In this document: piece after piece, positions 8,153-15,796 of the stretch
Position numbering within the stretch: position 1 is the stretch's first letter
Layout: every line of letters begins with the position of its first letter
Assembly: GCA_016871495.1 (NCBI GenBank)
Contig: VHDF01000003.1
Coordinates: 1 to 64,000, forward strand
From: Verrucomicrobiota bacterium
GTDB taxonomy: Bacteria > Verrucomicrobiota > Verrucomicrobiia > Limisphaerales > VHDF01
Direction: 5' to 3'
Length of the DNA stretch: 64,000 nucleotides
Translations under genes and position numbers: made by a program
Notes under the pieces: model-generated
Seen by the model: the letters and a program-made list of their open reading frames with translations, nothing else
What the model was told of the DNA's origin: nothing
Database searches by the model: none

Positions 8153-9259
8153 ATGAAATCTCCCTTGGCACGAGCGGCTGTCCTGGATGCATTCAAGGCG
8201 CCCCTGAATCTCACGAGTTATCCGTTGCCGGAACACCCCGAACCGGGGGCGGCACTGGTGCGAACCTTGATGGCCGGAATTTGCGGCACGGATGTGCATC
8301 TGTGGAAAGGCGAGCTGCCCATCCAGCTCCCGGTCATTCTGGGCCACGAAACGGTGGGTGAGATCGTCGCGCTGGGTGAAGGGCTTGAAACGGACTGGAA
8401 CGGCCAGCCCCTGCGCCTGGGAGATCGAGTGACCTGGACGTCCACCTCTTCCTGCGGCGCGTGCTATTATTGCACGGAGAAGAAGCAGCCGACGCGGTGT
8501 CCTCGCCGGCGGGCCTACGGCATCGGTTATCGCTGCGATGAATCACCGCACTTTTTGGGAGGGTATGCCGAGTTCCATTACCTGAAGCCACGAGCCAACA
8601 TTTTTCGCATTCCCGAAACGCTGCGGACGGAGTCGGTGGTGGGGGCGGGATGCGCCTTGATCACCGCCATCCACGGGGTTGAGCGGACCGGCATCGAATG
8701 GCGGGACACGGTGGTGGTGCAGGGGAGCGGTCCCGTCGGGATTGCCGCCCTGGCGGTGGCGAAAAGCGCCGGAGCGGGCAGGGTTTGTGTGATGGGAGCA
8801 CCGCGCCATCGACTGGAGATGGCGAAGCGTTTCGGAGCTGACGCGGTGGTGGATATCGCCGAGGTGAATTCGCCGGAGGACCGGGTAGCTTGGGTGCGTG
8901 AGTGGAGCGGGGGTTATGGCGCGGATGCGGTGCTGGAGTGCGTGGGACATCCGAGCGCGATTGGCGAGGGCATGGAAATGTGCCGGGACGGAGGCAAATA
9001 CCTGATCTTGGGCCACTATTGCGACGCGGGTCCGGTCTCGTGGAATCCGCATGTGGTGACGCGAAAACAACTGCAGGTGTTCGGATCGTGGTCCAGTGAA
9101 CCGCGGCACCTGAAGGCGGCACTCGATTTTCTAAACTCAACCTCCGGTTTGTTTCCTTTCGCCGAGATGGTGACGCATCGATTTCGTTTGGAGCAAGTCA
9201 ACGAGGCGCTGGAGACGACCGCCAGTTGGGCTGCCGCCAAAAGCGTGATCGTGCCTTGA
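8153..9259 (+). CDS. Zinc-dependent alcohol dehydrogenase (MDR family)
   Basis: The 368-residue protein is a standard medium-chain dehydrogenase. The catalytic zinc site is GICGTDVHLWKG with GHETVGE. The structural zinc cluster SCGACYYCTEKKQPTRC is present. The Rossmann glycine motif is VVVQGSGPVGIAAL. The C-terminal half (DAVLECVGHPSAIGEGMEMC, GKYLILGHYCD) resembles alcohol/polyol dehydrogenases that oxidise secondary alcohols with NAD(P). The substrate cannot be deduced. The ATG at 8153 (MKSPLARAAV) is preferred over an upstream TTG at 8132 because family members begin near this point. It is flanked on both sides by the 16-bp palindrome, so it probably has its own promoter. Confidence 0.88.
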   Translation: MKSPLARAAVLDAFKAPLNLTSYPLPEHPEPGAALVRTLMAGICGTDVHLWKGELPIQLPVILGHETVGEIVALGEGLETDWNGQPLRLGDRVTWTSTSSCGACYYCTEKKQPTRCPRRRAYGIGYRCDESPHFLGGYAEFHYLKPRANIFRIPETLRTESVVGAGCALITAIHGVERTGIEWRDTVVVQGSGPVGIAALAVAKSAGAGRVCVMGAPRHRLEMAKRFGADAVVDIAEVNSPEDRVAWVREWSGGYGADAVLECVGHPSAIGEGMEMCRDGGKYLILGHYCDAGPVSWNPHVVTRKQLQVFGSWSSEPRHLKAALDFLNSTSGLFPFAEMVTHRFRLEQVNEALETTASWAAAKSVIVP

Positions 9260-9268
9260 GACCGGACC

Positions 9269-9284
9269 GCGCCGTTCACGGCGC
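9269..9284. repeat. 16-bp palindrome, copy 2 (inverted)
   Basis: GCGCCGTTCACGGCGC, the complement of the copy at 8017. It sits 10 nt after the dehydrogenase stop and directly borders the family B element. Confidence 0.7.
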
Positions 9285-9411
9285 TTCAAGGTGTGTCTTC
9301 AACGGGACAGGGCAGGTTCAAGGGGCAAGGGTGCGGCCATGGCCCAGGCATTCACTCAGGGCGGGCCATGGAGCGGGATGATATCGCCGCGGCAGGTTGG
9401 CGCGAGCGGAA
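9285..9411 (+). repeat. Dispersed repeat family B, copy 1
   Basis: This ~130-bp stretch contains GTGTCTTCAA, GGGCAAGGGTGC, GGGCGGGCCATGGAGCGGGA and ATCGCCGCGGCAGGTTGGCG. It recurs in opposite orientation at 61835-61970 with roughly 80-85 % identity by eye. Here it is bounded on both sides by the 16-bp palindrome in inverted orientation, like terminal inverted repeats. It has no coding potential of its own, although a reading frame from the next gene extends into it by chance. Confidence 0.7.
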
Positions 9412-9427
9412 GCGCCGTGAACGGCGC
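9412..9427. repeat. 16-bp palindrome, copy 3
   Basis: GCGCCGTGAACGGCGC at the right border of the family B element, inverted relative to the copy at 9269. Confidence 0.7.
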
Positions 9428-9467
9428 GCCCCGACCACCTCTGGATACACTGCATGGGTCGCGGTGC

Positions 9468-9588
9468 ATCCCGATGTTGCCGGAGATGCAGGTAGGGCGC
9501 GTCCGTCCCGGCGCGCCGCCGGAGCATGATGTTTTGCATCCAGTGGGCGGCGGGCTGGGACAGGCCCACCTACCAACAACATCGGGAT
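9468..9588 (-). repeat. Dispersed palindromic repeat family A, copy 1
   Basis: A 121-bp element bounded by the 12-bp terminal inverted repeat ATCCCGATGTTG / CAACATCGGGAT. It contains GTAGGGCGCGTCCGTCCCGG and GGCGGCGGGCTGGGACAGGC. It is the reverse complement of the elements at 13671 and 62105, with few differences. Similar short sequences (GGATACAC.G.ATGGGTCG) flank it at 9442 and 9585. It has no open frame of its own and looks like a MITE- or REP-like non-autonomous element. Confidence 0.85.
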
Positions 9589-9689
9589 ACACGGTATGGG
9601 TCGGAAGAAGTCAGGTTCACGTTGATTTTGGCGGAGGGATGGGATTGAGTGAGGGCACCCTCTCGAGTCAACAACCGGCCTTTTCGTTT

Positions 9690-10151
9690 ATGATCAAATT
9701 GCAAGTGAACGAGGTGGCGCAAGAACATGCCGGGGAGCCCGACATGCCCCTGGTGTGGTATTTGCGCGACCAACTGAAACTCACGGGAACCAAACTGGGC
9801 TGTGGCATGGGATTGTGCGGTTCCTGCACGGTGCATGTGAATGGCATTGCCGTACGCAGTTGCATGACGACGATGCGCGCGGTGGCTGGCAAGAAGATCA
9901 CCACCATTGAGGGCCTCAGCCCCAACGGCAATCACCCGGTGCAGGAAGCCTGGAAGAAACTGGGCGTTCCGCAGTGCGGTTATTGCCAGTGCGGCCAGAT
10001 CATGCAGGCGGCGTCCTTTCTCCAATCGAAGGGGAAGAACAAGCCGACCGATGTGGAGATCGAGACCGCGATGCAGGGCAATCTTTGCCGGTGCGGGACT
10101 TACCAGCGCATTCGGCAAGCCATCAAGAGCGCGGCGGAGGTGATGTCATGA
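9690..10151 (+). CDS. iorA: (2Fe-2S)-binding small subunit, isoquinoline 1-oxidoreductase alpha-type
   Basis: The 153-residue protein carries both iron-sulfur motifs of molybdenum hydroxylase small subunits. The plant-ferredoxin-type cluster is LGCGMGLCGSCTVHVNG with VRSC. The second cluster is PQCGYCQCGQIMQ with GNLCRCGTYQRIR. It passes electrons from the molybdenum site in the large subunit to an external acceptor. The PQCGYCQCGQ form is typical of the IorA branch. The ATG at 9690 (MIKLQVNE) matches the family start; an upstream frame extension runs into repeat A and is spurious. It overlaps iorB by 4 nt (ATGA), so the two are translationally coupled. Confidence 0.9.
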   Translation: MIKLQVNEVAQEHAGEPDMPLVWYLRDQLKLTGTKLGCGMGLCGSCTVHVNGIAVRSCMTTMRAVAGKKITTIEGLSPNGNHPVQEAWKKLGVPQCGYCQCGQIMQAASFLQSKGKNKPTDVEIETAMQGNLCRCGTYQRIRQAIKSAAEVMS

Positions 10152-12418
10152 GCACGATTCGCATCATGGATCGCCGGGATTTCCTGGAGACCTTGTTTTC
10201 CGCCGGCGCGTTGATCCTCTCGGCTCCGTTGCTGACTTCGTCCGGGCAGGCAGCGGCGGGTGCCTTCGCCGCGAGCGGGAGAGCGGCCAAGTCGGCTTGG
10301 CGATCGGGGCTTTGGCTGGGCATTGAGACCGATGGCACGGTCATCATTATCACTCACCGGTCGGAGATGGGCACGGGGGTGCGCAGCACATTGCCGATGA
10401 TTGTGGCAGAGGAGCTCGACGCGGAGTGGGACCGAGTGAAGTTGGAGCAGGCCGTGGGGGACGGGCGATTAGGTTCCCAGAATACCGACGGTTCCTGTTC
10501 TATTCGCGATTTCATCGGGACCATGCGCGAGGCGGGCGCGACCGCGAGACTGATGCTGGAGCGCGCGGCGGCGGCACGGTGGAATGTGCCCGCTTCAGAA
10601 TGCATGGCGGAACGGCACGAGGTTGTCCATCGACCGACCGGCAAGAAAGCCGGGTTCGGTGAGTTGGCTTCGGAAGCCTCCAAGCAGCCTGTTCCGAAGA
10701 AGGAGGATTTAAAATTCAAAACGCCGGATCGTTACCGTTACATCGGCAAGACCATGCCAACGAAGGACGTCGAGGATCTTTGTCAGGGCAAGGGAACGTT
10801 TGGTTACGATGTCCAGGTTCCGGGCATGGTCTATGCCTCAATCGCGCGCTCACCGGTTTTCGGGGGTGAATTGGAGGATTACCACGACGGCGAAGCGAAG
10901 AAAGTGAACGGAGTTCGGGGCACGGCGGTGATCCCTCCGTTCAAAGCCCCTCACGCGTTTCAAGCGCTGGGCGGGGTGGCGGTCATTGCGGACCACACTT
11001 GGGCCGCCTTGCAGGGGCGCAAGAAGTTGAAGGTGAGCTGGAAATCCAGTCCGCATGACAATTTCGCCTCCGACGCCTATCGCAAAGAACTCGTTGAGGC
11101 CGCGAAGAAGCCGCAGAAGTTGGTTCGCAATGTGGGCGATGTGAACCGAGCATTCGGCCCCGGCGCAAAGACGTTCGAGGCGGATTATTACACGCCGATG
11201 CTGGCGCATGCGCCGATGGAGCCCCCGGTGGCGGTGGCGGATGTGCGGGAGGGTCAGGCCACCCTTTGGGCGGCGACCCAGGATCCGCAGGCTGTCCAAA
11301 GCGCGGTGGCGGGCGCACTGGGCATCGACAAGAGCAAGGTGACCTGCCACGTCACGCTGTTGGGCGGCGGGTTCGGGCGCAAATCGAAACCGGATTATGT
11401 GTGCGAGGCGGCGTTGCTCTCCAAACAGCTTGGCAAGCCCGTGAAGGTGGCTTGGAGCCGTGAGGATGACATCGGATTCGATTATTACCACGCACCGGCC
11501 GCGATGCACATGAAGGCGGCGGTGGACGCCAAGGGACGTCCGACGGCGTGGCTCCAACGCAGCGTGTTTCCGACCATTGGATCCACTTTCAACGCGGCGG
11601 CCCGTTACGGCGAGGAATTCGAGATGGGCATGGGCTGGACCGATCTGCCGTTCGATATTGCGAATCATCGCGCGGAGAACGGCCCGGCCGAAAATCATGT
11701 GCGCATCGGGTGGTTGCGATCGGTGGCGAATGTCTACCACGCCTTCGCGATTCATTCCTTCCTGGACGAATTGGCCCAGGCGGCGCGGCGCGATCCAGTG
11801 GAGTATTTTCTCGATGTGCTGGGTGCGGATCGGGTGGTGCTGCCCAAGCCCGAAGGCATGGGGCATTGGAACAACGGAAAGCCGCCGGAAGAATTCCCCA
11901 TCGACACCGCCCGATTGCGTCGGGTGGTCGAGTTGGTGGCGGAGGAATCGGGCTGGAAGAACCGGAAAAACGGCGGCGGGCAGGGTTGGGGCTTCGCCGC
12001 GCACCGCAGCTTCCTTTCCTACGTGGCGGTGGTGGCGAGGGTGGAAGTGGATCGAGCCGGACGGATCCGGATTCCCCGCATGGACATTGCGGCGGACGTG
12101 GGCGCGGTGATTCATCCGGACCGGGTGACCGCCCAGTTCGAGGGCTCGGCGGTCTTCGGCGCGAGCATTGCGTTGATGGGGGAAATCACGGCCGCGCAGG
12201 GCCGGATTCAGCAGTCCAACTTTCACAATTACGGTATTGCCCGGATGCAGGAAGCGCCGATGGAAACGCGGGTGCATTTGGTGGCTAGCGACAAGGCGCC
12301 GGCGGGCGTGGGCGAGCCCGGAGTGCCGCCGATTCCACCGGCCTTGTGCAACGCGGTGTTTCAGGCCACCGGCAAGCGGGTGCGCGAGCTGCCTTTGCGC
12401 CGCGCGAAGTTGACTTGA
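10148..12418 (+). CDS. iorB: Molybdopterin-binding large subunit, isoquinoline 1-oxidoreductase beta-type
   Basis: The 756-residue protein belongs to the xanthine oxidase family, IorB branch. A twin-arginine-like leader (MDRRDFLETLFSAGALILSA) suggests Tat export with the cofactor loaded. Molybdopterin-contact segments include HRSEMGTGVRSTLPMIVAEE, GGGFGRKSKPDYVCEAALLS and LRSVANVYHAFAIHSFLDEL. The catalytic glutamate lies in GVGEPGVPPIPPALCNAV near the C-terminus. Length is close to known IorB proteins. It pairs with the 2Fe-2S subunit just upstream; no FAD subunit is present, which is normal for this branch. The physiological substrate, an N-heterocycle or an aldehyde, cannot be told from sequence. 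No cytochrome partner or XdhC-like maturation factor lies nearby. Confidence 0.9.
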   Translation: MSTIRIMDRRDFLETLFSAGALILSAPLLTSSGQAAAGAFAASGRAAKSAWRSGLWLGIETDGTVIIITHRSEMGTGVRSTLPMIVAEELDAEWDRVKLEQAVGDGRLGSQNTDGSCSIRDFIGTMREAGATARLMLERAAAARWNVPASECMAERHEVVHRPTGKKAGFGELASEASKQPVPKKEDLKFKTPDRYRYIGKTMPTKDVEDLCQGKGTFGYDVQVPGMVYASIARSPVFGGELEDYHDGEAKKVNGVRGTAVIPPFKAPHAFQALGGVAVIADHTWAALQGRKKLKVSWKSSPHDNFASDAYRKELVEAAKKPQKLVRNVGDVNRAFGPGAKTFEADYYTPMLAHAPMEPPVAVADVREGQATLWAATQDPQAVQSAVAGALGIDKSKVTCHVTLLGGGFGRKSKPDYVCEAALLSKQLGKPVKVAWSREDDIGFDYYHAPAAMHMKAAVDAKGRPTAWLQRSVFPTIGSTFNAAARYGEEFEMGMGWTDLPFDIANHRAENGPAENHVRIGWLRSVANVYHAFAIHSFLDELAQAARRDPVEYFLDVLGADRVVLPKPEGMGHWNNGKPPEEFPIDTARLRRVVELVAEESGWKNRKNGGGQGWGFAAHRSFLSYVAVVARVEVDRAGRIRIPRMDIAADVGAVIHPDRVTAQFEGSAVFGASIALMGEITAAQGRIQQSNFHNYGIARMQEAPMETRVHLVASDKAPAGVGEPGVPPIPPALCNAVFQATGKRVRELPLRRAKLT

Positions 12419-12664
12419 GACCGGATGAGGCAGGAATCGGCCAGCCTGGAAGTTTCGCAGGGGTCCACGACGGGGAGCCTTCGTGCTCGAGAACCAAGCG
12501 ATTTTCAGTTTCGAGAACTCTGGCGTGTTTTTGTCGAGCCTGCGCTCACGAAAACTCAAACATGATGCTGTTCCATTCCGGTCGCGTGTGAAGTGCTGTC
12601 ACCACGGATCAGGGGAAGGGGCTAACTCGGATGTTTCACGCTGAGCTTGAATCCGCGACCGTGT

Positions 12665-12684
12665 GCCGCGTGAGGGCACGCGGC
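12665..12684. repeat. Hairpin in a 340-bp gene-free stretch
   Basis: GCCGCGTG-AGGG-CACGCGGC forms an 8-bp perfect stem with a 4-nt loop, followed by CTAC. No T tract follows, so it is not a typical intrinsic terminator. The gene-free stretch 12419-12760, between iorB and the convergent ThuA gene, holds nothing else I recognise. Confidence 0.5.
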
Positions 12685-12760
12685 CTACAATCGTGCCTGC
12701 CTCTGTGTTTGCAGGCCCGATGTCCTGTGTGTTTGAAGTGTCCTCACCGGGCGTCCCGGG

Positions 12761-13648
12761 CTAGGGAACGAGCGGGACACCCTCGATCGCCAGCGCGTCG
12801 AATCGGCGGGGTGATTCCTTCGCGGCCCACGCCATGCCCCTGAGCATGAGCAGACGAAAGTAGGGATCGTCGAAGGTCCAGGAATAATGACCGAAGATGG
12901 AAACGAAGACGCGCGCTGAAGTTCCCGGCGGTTGATAGGCCCAGAAAACCGGCACGGATTGCACCGTGTCATCCCCGGGATTTCTGGCCCGGTCGTCCCC
13001 GCGATAAATCATTTCGTCCGAGGTCGCGAGAATCTCGATGCGATTGGTGTCCCCGATGAAAGGCCAATAAGGTTCGTCCACGAAGTCCATGAGGGGAGGC
13101 AGGCCACGAGTGATGGGGTGGTCGGGAACGGTTAGTTTGAGTTTGACGGGGCCGTGGCGGTAGGAAGCGGCTTTATAGGAAAGGCCGAAGCAATGGGCGT
13201 GGTTTGGCCAATCCTGGTCGCATCCGATGGCCCAATGGATGGTGGCCACACCTCCGCCTTTCCCTTGGTGGCGGCGGATTTGCGCGACTTGGTTGGAGTC
13301 CCATTTCGTTTTCAGGTAGAAGACGACGAGATCGACGCCGTCCCACTGATGGTTTTCCGGCCAAGGAAAGGCGGTGGAGACTTTGACGCCGGGGGCTTTG
13401 GCGAGGAGGGGCGCCCAGTCCTTTTGCCATTTCGGGTAGTCATGTTCCCCGGGACCGTGGTCCTTGGGACCGGCGACGAGCAGGATGTGGAGGGGACGCG
13501 GGGCGGGGGAGTCTGGGGCGGGCGATTTCAGGATGGCGTCGACGGCGGCCCGGGAACGTGGCGCGGGAGCTTGGGCTGCTTCGAGAGAAAGTCCGAACAG
13601 CGCCAGGAAGAGGGAAGGGAGGGAAGATTTGAGAAAAGGGAGGTTCAT
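12761..13648 (-). CDS. Secreted ThuA-domain protein
   Basis: The 295-residue protein starts MNLPFLKSSLPSLFLALFGL, a Sec signal ending near EAAQA. The ThuA (trehalose utilisation, class I glutamine amidotransferase-like) domain follows: LHILLVAGPKDHGPGEHDYP, FPWPENHQWDGVDLVVFYL, GGGVATIHWAIGCDQDW, RVFVSIFGHYSWTFDDPYFR and LRGMAWAAKES. The HGPGEHDYP form is the one common in Verrucomicrobia and Planctomycetes, often annotated next to sugar degradation genes. Catalytic activity of this branch is unproven. An upstream extension of the frame reads through repeat A and should not be counted. It is transcribed divergently from nuoA, with the repeat between them. Confidence 0.82.
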   Translation of the reverse strand: MNLPFLKSSLPSLFLALFGLSLEAAQAPAPRSRAAVDAILKSPAPDSPAPRPLHILLVAGPKDHGPGEHDYPKWQKDWAPLLAKAPGVKVSTAFPWPENHQWDGVDLVVFYLKTKWDSNQVAQIRRHQGKGGGVATIHWAIGCDQDWPNHAHCFGLSYKAASYRHGPVKLKLTVPDHPITRGLPPLMDFVDEPYWPFIGDTNRIEILATSDEMIYRGDDRARNPGDDTVQSVPVFWAYQPPGTSARVFVSIFGHYSWTFDDPYFRLLMLRGMAWAAKESPRRFDALAIEGVPLVP

Positions 13649-13670
13649 GACGATGAAGATCTTGCTGTGT

Positions 13671-13792
13671 ATCCCGATGTTGTTGGTAGGGCGGGCCTGT
13701 CCCAGCCCGCCGCCCACTGGATGCAAAACATCATGCTCCGGCGGCGCGCCGGGACGGACGCGCCCTACCTGCATCACCGGCAACATCGGGAT
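13671..13792 (+). repeat. Dispersed palindromic repeat family A, copy 2
   Basis: A 122-bp element with ends ATCCCGATGTTG and CAACATCGGGAT and the interior GTAGGGCGGGCCTGTCCCAG ... GACGGACGCGCCCTACC. It is nearly identical to copy 3 at 62105 and inverted relative to copy 1. It lies between the divergent ThuA and nuoA genes, where both promoters should be. Confidence 0.88.
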
Positions 13793-13863
13793 GCACCGAA
13801 GATCTTGTAGCATTCTCAATAGGTCTTGCCAACCTCCGAGCCAAAAATCACATTCGACTCTTT

Positions 13864-14247
13864 ATGAGTTCGCAGTTCGAACAATATGTCCCGGTTCTGA
13901 TGCTGGGGGCGCTGGCGGTGGTGTTTGCCTTTGGCACTCTCCTGGTTTCGGTGGTCTTCGGAAAACTGGGCCGGCGTTATCGCACGAAGGATGTGGCGTA
14001 TGAGTGCGGCATGGCGCCCATCGGCGAGGGGAGTTCGCGGCTGTCGGTGAAGTTTTATCTCGTGGCGATGTTGTTCATTCTATTCGATATCGAGGTGGTT
14101 TTTCTCTATCCATGGGCGGTCGTTTACAAGAGCCTCCTGGCGACTCATGCCGGCTTGATTTTCGGGTCCATGATTTCTTTTTTGGGGATCTTGTTCATCG
14201 GCTATCTCTATGCGGTGAAGAAGAACGCCCTCGACTGGAAGAGCTAG
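13864..14247 (+). CDS. nuoA: NADH-quinone oxidoreductase subunit A
   Basis: The 127-residue protein has three predicted membrane helices and the signature loop YECGMAPIGEGSSRLSVKFY, followed by LFILFDIEVVFLYPWAVVYK. These are the conserved matrix-side loop and second helix of NuoA/ND3, which sits next to the quinone site of complex I. Length and motifs are complete. It stands alone: the following gene is a phosphohexomutase, so the remaining nuo genes must lie elsewhere. Split nuo clusters are known in this phylum. Confidence 0.92.
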   Translation: MSSQFEQYVPVLMLGALAVVFAFGTLLVSVVFGKLGRRYRTKDVAYECGMAPIGEGSSRLSVKFYLVAMLFILFDIEVVFLYPWAVVYKSLLATHAGLIFGSMISFLGILFIGYLYAVKKNALDWKS

Positions 14248-14337
14248 TCCGAGAGCGTGGCCCTCTCGCCCGGGCCTGGAAACCGGGTGGGGTTGGGTCG
14301 GTTGGTTGTTTCGATTTTGCGCAAGCCTTTCATTCCC

Positions 14338-15774
14338 ATGTCCTCTCCCATCAAGTTCGGCACCTCGGGTTGGCGCGGCCTTATCGCGCGCGATTTTACA
14401 TTTTCGAACCTGCGCCTGGCGGCACAGGGCGTGGCGGACTATTTGTGTGAGGAGTTACGGCGGGAGGGTTCCGAAATCTTCGGGAGAAAACCCGTCGTCA
14501 TCCTCGGGCATGACACGCGGTTCCTGGGCCGTGATTTCACGCTGGCGGCGGCGGAAGTGCTGGCGAAAAGCGGCTTGATTCCCTGGCTGTGCGAGCGTGA
14601 CGCGCCCACTCCGGTCATCGCGCACACCATTCGGGATCGGCGGGCCATCGGCGGCATCAACATGACTGCCAGCCACAATCCGGCGGAGTATCAAGGGCTG
14701 AAGTTCAGCACGTCGAACGGGGCACCGGCCAATCCCGAGGCGACGCGCCGCATCGAGGCTTTGATTGAAAAGCGCGCGGGGGAGGGTTGGTCCCTGGACG
14801 CCGCGGTGATTGGCACCTTCACGTGCAAGACGATTGATCCTTTGCCGCGCTATTTTCACCAGATTCGCAAGCTAGTGGATTTCGAGGCGATTCGACGCGC
14901 TCGCATGAAGATCGCGGTGGAGTTGATGTACGGGACGGGTCGCGGCTATTTGGATCGGTTGCTGGAGGAGGCGGGAGCCCAAGTCACGACTTTCCATAAC
15001 GAGCTGAATCCCCTGTTCGGGGGGCATCACCCTGAACCCAACTCCGAGGGCATGGAGGAGGTTCGCAGATTTGTGCGTTCGGGCAAGGCGGTGATTGGCT
15101 TGGGGTTGGACGGCGACGCCGACCGATTTGGCATCGTGGACAGGGATGGGACTTGGCTGACCCCGAATCAGATTCTGGCCCTGGCCTTGTATCACCTGAA
15201 GAAGAATCGGGGATGGACGGGCGCGGTGGTGCGAACGGTGCCGACGAGCCATCAAGTCGATGCGGTGGCTTCCATGCTGGGAGTCAAACTCCACGAAACG
15301 CCGGTGGGATTCAAATACATTGGCGCTTTGATGGAGAGCGAGCCCATCATCGTGGGGGGCGAGGAATCAGGCGGGTTATCGGTCAAGGGGCATGTGCCGG
15401 AGAAGGACGGCGTGCTGGCCTGCCTTTTGATGGCCGAGCTTGTGGCGACGGAGAAGAAGCCACTTGGCGCCATTCTGAAATGGATTTCGAAAACGGCCGG
15501 CGAATTTCATACTGATCGTATCAATGTGAAGATTCCGCCGGATCGCAAGGAGGCTTTGTTGAAGCGGCTGGCGCTGGGATTGGACAAGATCGGGAAGCTG
15601 CCGGTGCAAAAGTTCATTACCACGGACGGCTTCAAGTTTCTTTTGCCCGACGGAGAATGGGTGGCCTTCCGGGCGAGCGGCACTGAGCCGCTGATTCGTT
15701 GCTACCTGGAGGCGCGATCCGCCGCCGGGCTCAAGCAACTGGACACCGCGTGCCGGCGGGTCTTGAACTCTTGA
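14338..15774 (+). CDS. Phosphoglucomutase/phosphomannomutase family protein
   Basis: The 478-residue alpha-D-phosphohexomutase has all four domain signatures. They are the start KFGTSGWRGLIARDF, the phosphoserine loop TASHNPAEYQGLKFS, the magnesium loop GLDGDADRFGIVD, the sugar-recognition loop GGEESGGLSVKGHVPEKDG and the phosphate-binding loop FRASGTEPLIRCYLEA. It interconverts hexose 1- and 6-phosphates via a bisphosphate intermediate; glucose, mannose or glucosamine specificity is not resolved by eye. The ATG at 14338 is chosen because the domain starts there; the ~80 nt upstream reads open but lacks family similarity. It lies 90 nt after nuoA and may share its transcript. Confidence 0.92.
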   Translation: MSSPIKFGTSGWRGLIARDFTFSNLRLAAQGVADYLCEELRREGSEIFGRKPVVILGHDTRFLGRDFTLAAAEVLAKSGLIPWLCERDAPTPVIAHTIRDRRAIGGINMTASHNPAEYQGLKFSTSNGAPANPEATRRIEALIEKRAGEGWSLDAAVIGTFTCKTIDPLPRYFHQIRKLVDFEAIRRARMKIAVELMYGTGRGYLDRLLEEAGAQVTTFHNELNPLFGGHHPEPNSEGMEEVRRFVRSGKAVIGLGLDGDADRFGIVDRDGTWLTPNQILALALYHLKKNRGWTGAVVRTVPTSHQVDAVASMLGVKLHETPVGFKYIGALMESEPIIVGGEESGGLSVKGHVPEKDGVLACLLMAELVATEKKPLGAILKWISKTAGEFHTDRINVKIPPDRKEALLKRLALGLDKIGKLPVQKFITTDGFKFLLPDGEWVAFRASGTEPLIRCYLEARSAAGLKQLDTACRRVLNS

Positions 15775-15796
15775 ACTCCTGACCGGCGGCCGCGGT

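Noticed and set aside
9291-9689. N-terminal extension of the iorA reading frame
   Set aside because: The extension runs through repeat families B and A; family proteins start at MIKLQVNE (9690).
10850-12559. A 569-codon minus-strand open frame opposite iorB
   Set aside because: His/Arg-rich shadow of the molybdenum hydroxylase gene, with no independent evidence.
13649-13819. N-terminal extension of the ThuA reading frame
   Set aside because: It translates repeat A; the signal peptide starts at 13648.
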